Position numbers and translations under genes: made by a program. A stretch of DNA of 41,638 nt from an uncultured Comamonadaceae bacterium (lineage in GTDB: Bacteria > Pseudomonadota > Gammaproteobacteria > Burkholderiales > Burkholderiaceae), in the NCBI GenBank assembly GCA_946482595.1, contig CAMLSD010000038.1:1-41638 (forward strand), given 5' to 3'. Below, piece after piece: positions 36,994 to 41,638 of this stretch. Each line of letters begins with the position of its first letter. Position 1 is the first letter of the stretch. The notes beneath the pieces are model-generated. The model did no database searches. It was not told the origin of the DNA and saw nothing but the letters and a program-made list of their open reading frames with translations.

Positions 36994-37812
36994 TCAGGCC
37001 AGCTCCAGTTCGGCCACCAGTGGCAGGTGGTCGGACATGCGCGACCACATCGTGCCGCGCGGCACGAAGGTCGACACGCAGTGCAGGCCACGCATGTAGA
37101 CACGGTCCAGCGCAAACACCGGCACACGCGAGGGAAAGGTCAGTGCGCGACGCGACGACGGGGCCACGGCGCGCACCAGGCCGATGTCATGCATCAGGCC
37201 GTTGAGCTTTTCACCCCAGTCGTTGAAATCGCCGGCCACCACCAGGGCCGCCCGGGGGGGCACATGGTCGGCGATGAAGCGGGCGAGGCGCTCGACCTGG
37301 CGCACCCGGCTCGCATGGATGAGGCCGAAATGCGCCACCACCGCATGAACCTCGGCGCCGTGCCAGTGCACCGGCACGTGCAGCAGGCCGCGCTGCTCGA
37401 ATCGATGGTCGGACACGTCATGGTGGCCAATCTCGCCGATCGGCCAGCGCGACAACAAGGCATTGCCGTGCTCGCCGTGGCGCGTGACCGCATTGGTGCG
37501 GTAGGCCGCCACATACCCCTCGGGCGCCAGGAAGTCGGCCTGGGGGGCATCGGGCCAGCCGAACCAGGTGCGCTCGAAGCGGCGCGCCTCGGCACGGTGG
37601 AAGCTGCGCACCTCCTGCAGGAACACGAGGTCGGCATCCAGCGCCTCCACCCCCAGCCCGAGATTGTGGATCTCCAGCCGGCGCATCGGCCCCACGCCAC
37701 GCACCCCCTTGTGGATGTTGTAGGTCGCCACCCGCAGCCGCTCGGACATCAGCGTGGACGGCGCCCCCTGGGCGGGCAGCAGGGTCGATTGCAGCGGGTT
37801 CAGCGGGGGCAT
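36994..37812 (-). CDS. Endonuclease/exonuclease/phosphatase (EEP) family protein
   Basis: A 272-residue EEP-fold metal-dependent phosphoesterase. VATYNIHKGVRG starts the domain, with LQEV (catalytic Glu), VVAGDFNDWG, LDRVYMRG and SDHLPLVAEL (catalytic His). It is related to the YbhP proteins often found before clsB (ybhO) in proteobacteria. ATG 37812 is preceded by GAGG seven bases upstream. The substrate is uncertain, but the pairing with clsB suggests a role in membrane lipid metabolism. Confidence 0.9.
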   Translation of the reverse strand: MPPLNPLQSTLLPAQGAPSTLMSERLRVATYNIHKGVRGVGPMRRLEIHNLGLGVEALDADLVFLQEVRSFHRAEARRFERTWFGWPDAPQADFLAPEGYVAAYRTNAVTRHGEHGNALLSRWPIGEIGHHDVSDHRFEQRGLLHVPVHWHGAEVHAVVAHFGLIHASRVRQVERLARFIADHVPPRAALVVAGDFNDWGEKLNGLMHDIGLVRAVAPSSRRALTFPSRVPVFALDRVYMRGLHCVSTFVPRGTMWSRMSDHLPLVAELELA

Positions 37813-37820
37813 GGCAGGCC

Positions 37821-38318
37821 TCAGGCAAAGCGGGGCAATTGCAGGATCGCCTCGGCATTCGACGGCGAGAAGCAGCGGTCGGCCGCGTCCTTCCAGGGCA
37901 GCCATTCGTACTGAAGGTGTTCGCGCGGTGCCAGCACGATCGGCACATCGCGTGGTACGACCAGGCCGAAGACGTGTTCCGTGTTGTGGGTGACCCCTGG
38001 CGCATAGCGGTGCCGCCAGACCGGGTAGATCTCGTAGACGTTGCTCAGGCCCCAGTCACGCAGCGCCGCCCGCGGCACGGTGTCGCTGCCGACCTGGATG
38101 CCGGTTTCCTCGGCCACTTCACGCATGGCCGTCGCGAAGGGGTCTTCCTGCGGGCTGTCCTTCGACCCGGTGACGCTCTGCCAGAAACCCGGGCGGTCGG
38201 CCCGCTCGATCAGCAGGACCTGCAGGTCGGGGCTGTGGATCACCACCAGCACCGATTCCGGCACCTTGTAGGGGCGTGGCGCCGGGGGGGAAGGAGCGTG
38301 CGCAACGGGCGTGGACAT
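37821..38318 (-). CDS. nudB: Dihydroneopterin triphosphate diphosphatase (NudB-type Nudix)
   Basis: A 165-residue Nudix hydrolase. The box is G51...E58...R66-E67-V68-x-E70-E71-x-G73 in VTGSKDSPQEDPFATAMREV, with one extra residue between G51 and E58 compared with the canonical spacing. The N-terminus PYKVPESVLVVIHSPDLQVLLIER and WLPWKDAADRC match NudB. It removes pyrophosphate from dihydroneopterin triphosphate, the step after FolE. It precedes the EEP gene by eight bases. Other Nudix substrates cannot be excluded. Confidence 0.85.
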   Translation of the reverse strand: MSTPVAHAPSPPAPRPYKVPESVLVVIHSPDLQVLLIERADRPGFWQSVTGSKDSPQEDPFATAMREVAEETGIQVGSDTVPRAALRDWGLSNVYEIYPVWRHRYAPGVTHNTEHVFGLVVPRDVPIVLAPREHLQYEWLPWKDAADRCFSPSNAEAILQLPRFA

Positions 38319-38395
38319 GCGGTGGGGCGTGACCTGATGATGTGTCTGTCACACATTGTGCCCGGCCGGCCGCCGGGCGCGGCACTCCCGTCGGC

Positions 38396-38422
38396 CCAAT
38401 CCCCACCCAACTGCGGGATTGG
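38396..38422. promoter_or_regulatory. Inverted repeat in the nudB/acyltransferase divergent region
   Basis: Perfect 8-base arms CCAATCCC and GGGATTGG around an 11-base loop lie in the 243-base gap between two divergent genes. No run of T follows, so it is more likely an operator or leader hairpin than a terminator. Confidence 0.35.
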
Positions 38423-38561
38423 CTGCATTAGGCCGCAAGACTACCCTCCCGGTGCGGGTTACCAGGTGTATCGTCCATGCGGCGGTCTCCTGAACCACGC
38501 AGCGTGGCACCCCCAGCGGGTGCGCGCGTCATGCCTCGCAGTTGCATCACCAAGGACGCCC

Positions 38562-39695
38562 GTGGACACAGCGGCAAGCAAGCTTTCGATGCCCCAATCA
38601 GCCCCGGCGCCCTGGTCCCTGGCCGATGCACTGGCCGGTCCGCGCATTGCCGGGCTGGACTTCCTGCGTGCCATCGCCGTCCTGCTCGTGCTGGCCGATC
38701 ACTCGGGCATGTACAAGATCGGACCGGTGGCGCTGTTTGACGGCGGGCTGGGCGTCGAAGCGTTTTTCGTGATCAGCGGCTTCCTGATCACCTGGCTGCT
38801 GCTGGCCGAAGTCGACACGCACGGGCGCATCGCGCTCGGCGCCTTCTACCAGCGACGTGCGGCCCGACTGTTGCCGGCCTTCTACGCCTATCTGATCGTC
38901 GGGCTGCTGTTGCTGGTGGTGCGCGACAAACCGGTACCCTGGGACGCCGTCTGGGCGTCGTCGCTGTACGTGATCAACTACTACCAGGCCTTCACCGGCG
39001 CTGAATCGCATTACTTGTCACACACCTGGTCGCTGGCCGTCGAGGAGCAGTTCTACCTGCTGTGGCCCCTGCTGCTGATCTGGCTGCTGCGCAGTGGCTG
39101 GCCGCTGGCCCGGTCGCTGGCCATCGGCATCGGACTGCTGTGGCTGCTGAAGGCGGCCTACATCCTTGTCTTTGGCGTCAGCGACGAATACCTGTATCGG
39201 GCGCTGGAGACCCGGGGCGACCAGCTTGCCATCGGTTGTCTGCTGGCTGTGCTGCTGCGCTCGCCGCAATGGCAGCAGCTGTTCGAACGCCTGGCCAGCC
39301 GGCGCTGGGTGCTGCCGCTGCTGGTGTGCGGCCTGCTGGCGTCGACCACGCTGCTGCGTGGATCGCTGTCGGCCAAGTACCTGTTCGGCTACAGCGTGGA
39401 GCCGATCCTGGTGGCCCTGCTGCTGCCGCTGGTGCTGCTGGAGGCCCGACGCAGCGGCTGGCTGGCGCGGTTGTTCAATGCACCTGTGCTCGTGCTGATC
39501 GGCCAGATCTCCTATGGCATCTACCTGTTCCACCCGTACGTGATGCACCCGGTGCGCAACTTCATCGAGCGGCGCACCGGCCTGGCCGAGCTGGGCATCG
39601 GCGTGTCGATGCTGGCCATCATTGCCGTGGCCTACCTGTCGTTCATCTGGTTCGAACAGCCGCTGCGGCAGCGGCTGCGTGGTCGGTCCGGCTGA
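38562..39695 (+). CDS. Acyltransferase 3 family membrane protein (OafA-like)
   Basis: A 377-residue membrane protein with about ten hydrophobic segments. GLDFLRAIAVLLVLADHSG near the start and VEAFFVISGFLITWLL, TWSLAVEEQFYLLWPL and YGIYLFHPY are hallmarks of acyltransferase 3 enzymes that acetylate sugars of LPS, exopolysaccharide or peptidoglycan. GTG 38562 was chosen for the AAGGA five bases upstream, and ATG 38589 also fits. It lacks an SGNH domain, so it is the short form. It may modify a rhamnose-containing polysaccharide (inferred). Confidence 0.9.
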   Translation: MDTAASKLSMPQSAPAPWSLADALAGPRIAGLDFLRAIAVLLVLADHSGMYKIGPVALFDGGLGVEAFFVISGFLITWLLLAEVDTHGRIALGAFYQRRAARLLPAFYAYLIVGLLLLVVRDKPVPWDAVWASSLYVINYYQAFTGAESHYLSHTWSLAVEEQFYLLWPLLLIWLLRSGWPLARSLAIGIGLLWLLKAAYILVFGVSDEYLYRALETRGDQLAIGCLLAVLLRSPQWQQLFERLASRRWVLPLLVCGLLASTTLLRGSLSAKYLFGYSVEPILVALLLPLVLLEARRSGWLARLFNAPVLVLIGQISYGIYLFHPYVMHPVRNFIERRTGLAELGIGVSMLAIIAVAYLSFIWFEQPLRQRLRGRSG

Positions 39696-39707
39696 CGCGG
39701 ACGGCGC

Positions 39708-40544
39708 TCAGGGCTTGACGGGCACCGCCGGCGGCAGCTCCTTGGCCTGCAGCTGGCGCACCTGGACCACCAGCTTGTTGTGAGCGTCCAGGAACGCCGC
39801 TGCGATCACCTTGCCCTCGTTGGTGTTGCTCCAGCCCACCCCGCCGGCACCGCCCAGGCGCCCCACGACCAGCCCACCCAGGCCGAGGTCGGTGGCTTTG
39901 GCCGACCCGGTGGCTGCGGCCAGCTGTTCGGTCGTCTCGTTGTCGGTCAGCAGCAAGGCCACCTGGGCCTCCTTGAACTTCACCTGCTCGGCCACGCCGG
40001 CCAGGCCGGCGATGTCGCGCAGCACCGGAATCATCGCGACGATGCCGGCCAGGCCGCGCCCGGCATCCTGCTCGCTGAAGGTCAGGCTGGGCACCAGGGT
40101 GTACTGGGCTTCGTACCCCTTGCCCTTGGCCACGGTGGAGTTCTGCCGCAGCACGCCCGACTCCTTCAGCTCCTGCTCGCGGATGGTGTTGCGCAGGCCT
40201 GCGGCCCGGTCCACCACCCGGAAGCAGCCACTTTGCTGGGCGATCAGGCGGATCAACGGCACCGGAGACGCCGGCAGCTGGTAGGACGACAGGCCGGTGT
40301 ACCCATTGGGGTTCTCGGCCAGCGCCATCGTGGCCACCGGCGCATCGCAGCGCACCAGTTCGTTGCTCACCGCCTGCGCGCCGGCCGGCCCGGCCGACCC
40401 GGACACGACGGATCCGCCCTCCCCCAGTTCGGTCTTCTTTTCGCCGCAGGCCGCCAGGGCCAGGCCCAGGCAGATGATGGCCACCCGGCCCCAGGCAGGG
40501 CTCGGTGCGCCGCAAGAAGGTTGCAAGCTTGCGCTGGGGTTCAT
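39708..40544 (-). CDS. CsgG-like outer-membrane lipoprotein
   Basis: A 278-residue lipoprotein with lipobox LAAC (C33) after a hydrophobic segment. The body resembles CsgG/HfaB-type proteins: LIRLIAQQSGCFRVVDRAAGL, a helix TIREQELKESGVL, then EAQYTLVPSLTFSEQD and alternating beta-strand sequence. CsgG forms a curli secretion channel, but no curli genes are nearby, so only the fold family is claimed. It faces the acyltransferase gene tail-to-tail (12 bases apart). The ATG at 40544 has AGGT 9-12 bases upstream. Confidence 0.7.
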   Translation of the reverse strand: MNPSASLQPSCGAPSPAWGRVAIICLGLALAACGEKKTELGEGGSVVSGSAGPAGAQAVSNELVRCDAPVATMALAENPNGYTGLSSYQLPASPVPLIRLIAQQSGCFRVVDRAAGLRNTIREQELKESGVLRQNSTVAKGKGYEAQYTLVPSLTFSEQDAGRGLAGIVAMIPVLRDIAGLAGVAEQVKFKEAQVALLLTDNETTEQLAAATGSAKATDLGLGGLVVGRLGGAGGVGWSNTNEGKVIAAAFLDAHNKLVVQVRQLQAKELPPAVPVKP

Positions 40545-40616
40545 GTCGTGTACCTGTGAAGGTGTTTCAGAAACCAGGCCATCCCGTGTGCCCATATGCA
40601 ACCGGGGGCGATGACG

Positions 40617-40643
40617 AAAAAAGGGAGCAGCGATGCTGCTCCC
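40617..40643 (-). terminator. Intrinsic terminator after aspS
   Basis: On the minus strand GGGAGCAGC pairs with GCTGCTCCC (9 bp, 3-base loop) and is followed by six T residues. It lies 52 bases past the aspS stop. Confidence 0.85.
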
Positions 40644-40694
40644 CCGGGCCGGTGCCTCATGCTCGCACAGCAAGCATCGGACGCTGCATCATGC

Positions 40695-41638
40695 TCAGGC
40701 CTGCGGCTCCTGGCCGCCGGCGGCCACCGGGTTGCGCAGACGGATGTGCAGTTCGCGCAGCTGCTTCTCGTCGACCGGGCTCGGTGCGTGCGTGAGCAGA
40801 CACTGGGCACGCTGCGTCTTCGGGAAGGCGATGACGTCACGGATGGACTCCGCCTTGGTCATCAGCGTCACCAGGCGGTCCAGGCCGAAGGCCAGGCCAC
40901 CGTGCGGGGGCGCACCATACTGCAGGGCGTCGAGCAGGAAGCCGAACTTGAGCTGGGCCTCATCCGGCCCGATCTTCAGCGCGCTGAACACCTTGCTCTG
41001 GACCTCGGCGCGGTGGATACGCACCGAACCGCCGCCCAGCTCCCACCCGTTGAGCACCATGTCATAGGCCTTGGCGATGCACTTCTCGGGGGCCGTGTCC
41101 ATGTAGTCTTCGTGGCCGTCCTTCGGTGCCGTGAACGGATGGTGCACCGCATTCCAGCGCTGCTCGTCCTCGTCGAACTCGAACATCGGGAAGTCGACCA
41201 CCCACAACGGTGCCCACTTGTCCTCGAACAGCCCGTTCTTGCGGCCGAACTCGCTGTGGCCCACCTTGATGCGCAGGGCGCCCAGCGCGTCATTGACGAC
41301 CTTGGCCTTGTCGGCACCGAAGAAGATCAGGTCGCCGTTGCAGGCACCGGTGCGGGCCAGGATCTCGGCGATCGCGCCGTCGTGCAGGTTCTTCACGATG
41401 GGCGACTGCAGGCCGTCGCGCCCCTTGGACGCGTCGTTGACCTTGATCCAGGCCAGGCCCTTGGCGCCGTAGATCTTGACGAACTCGGTGTAGGCATCGA
41501 TCTCGCCGCGGCTCATCTCGCCGCCGTTGGGCACGCGCAGGGCGGCCACACGCCCACCCTTGCTCGTGGCCGGCGTGGAGAAGACCTTGAAGTCGACGTC
41601 CTTCATCACGTCGGTCAGCTCGGTGAACTCGAGCTTGA
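40695..41638 (-). CDS. aspS: Aspartyl-tRNA synthetase, C-terminal part (cut by window edge)
   Basis: The last 314 codons of AspRS, which charges tRNA-Asp (or also tRNA-Asn in organisms without AsnRS). The GAD insertion domain fills about the first 120 residues present ([28 protein letters not shown]), then [30 protein letters not shown] and motif 3 [13 protein letters not shown]. It ends with an Arg/Gln-rich tail that reads [14 protein letters not shown]. The anticodon-binding domain and motif 1 lie outside the window. Confidence 0.97.
   Translation of the reverse strand, partial: KLEFTELTDVMKDVDFKVFSTPATSKGGRVAALRVPNGGEMSRGEIDAYTEFVKIYGAKGLAWIKVNDASKGRDGLQSPIVKNLHDGAIAEILARTGACNGDLIFFGADKAKVVNDALGALRIKVGHSEFGRKNGLFEDKWAPLWVVDFPMFEFDEDEQRWNAVHHPFTAPKDGHEDYMDTAPEKCIAKAYDMVLNGWELGGGSVRIHRAEVQSKVFSALKIGPDEAQLKFGFLLDALQYGAPPHGGLAFGLDRLVTLMTKAESIRDVIAFPKTQRAQCLLTHAPSPVDEKQLRELHIRLRNPVAAGGQEPQA

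Noticed and set aside
23645..37914. Long antisense frames at 23645-25828, 30962-32854 and 35599-37914.
   Set aside because: Each lies opposite well-supported genes (helicase, Kelch lipoprotein, clsB/EEP), with low-complexity, His/Arg/Gly/Ala-biased translations and no motifs.
39708..40544. Curli secretion system centred on the CsgG-like gene.
   Set aside because: No csgA, csgB, csgE or csgF-like gene lies nearby, and the neighbours are an acyltransferase and aspS.

Overview
The window is high-GC, gene-dense bacterial chromosome, most likely from a betaproteobacterium of the order Burkholderiales (Leptothrix, Rubrivivax or Comamonadaceae-like). This rests on conserved gene order recalled from that group: era-rnc-DUF4845-lepB-lepA, then mucD-rseB-rseA-rpoE, then the fab/plsX/rpmF/yceD block, plus a palindromic repeat type I associate with the group. 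No plasmid, phage, transposase, tRNA, rRNA or CRISPR feature was seen. Both edges cut genes: era on the left and aspS on the right.

Region 1 (1-16021, all minus strand) is a housekeeping block. Read in the direction of transcription it runs yceD, rpmF, plsX, fabH, fabD, fabG, acpP, fabF (fatty acid and phospholipid precursor synthesis), a YgfX-like membrane protein, then rpoE-rseA-rseB-mucD (envelope stress response), then lepA, lepB, DUF4845, rnc and era. Many junctions overlap by 4 bases, so translation is probably coupled. The only long gap (4263-4838) holds a terminator for mucD, a cluster of DnaA-box-like words, and what looks like a complete small-RNA unit (promoter, 5' stem-loop, strong terminator) that matches no RNA I recognise.

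Region 2 (16078-22446) holds maf and an RsmI-type methyltransferase on the plus strand. These converge on a minus-strand dTDP-rhamnose operon (rfbB-rfbD-rfbA-rfbC) with an RhlE-type RNA helicase attached to its end.

Region 3 (22599-40544) is more accessory. (a) A ligase-associated DNA repair set is split into two loci: the DEXH helicase (with a secreted-type nuclease coupled behind it) at 22.6-25.7 kb, and an exonuclease, an unknown 167-residue protein and an ATP-dependent DNA ligase at 32.4-35.6 kb. (b) A small redox-like module pairs a GbsR/MarR regulator with a DCC-family thiol protein and an SDR-DoxX fusion. The same perfect palindrome lies before the regulator gene and before its two presumed targets, with a terminator between the units. 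(c) GTP cyclohydrolase I (folE) heads a minus-strand run with a BLUF blue-light sensor, a DUF2799 lipoprotein and a DUF429 protein. (d) There are a Kelch-repeat lipoprotein, a second cardiolipin synthase-type run (nudB, EEP phosphatase, clsB), an acyltransferase and a CsgG-like lipoprotein. aspS with its own terminator closes the window.

All functional calls come from reading translated sequence and motifs by eye. No database search was run.
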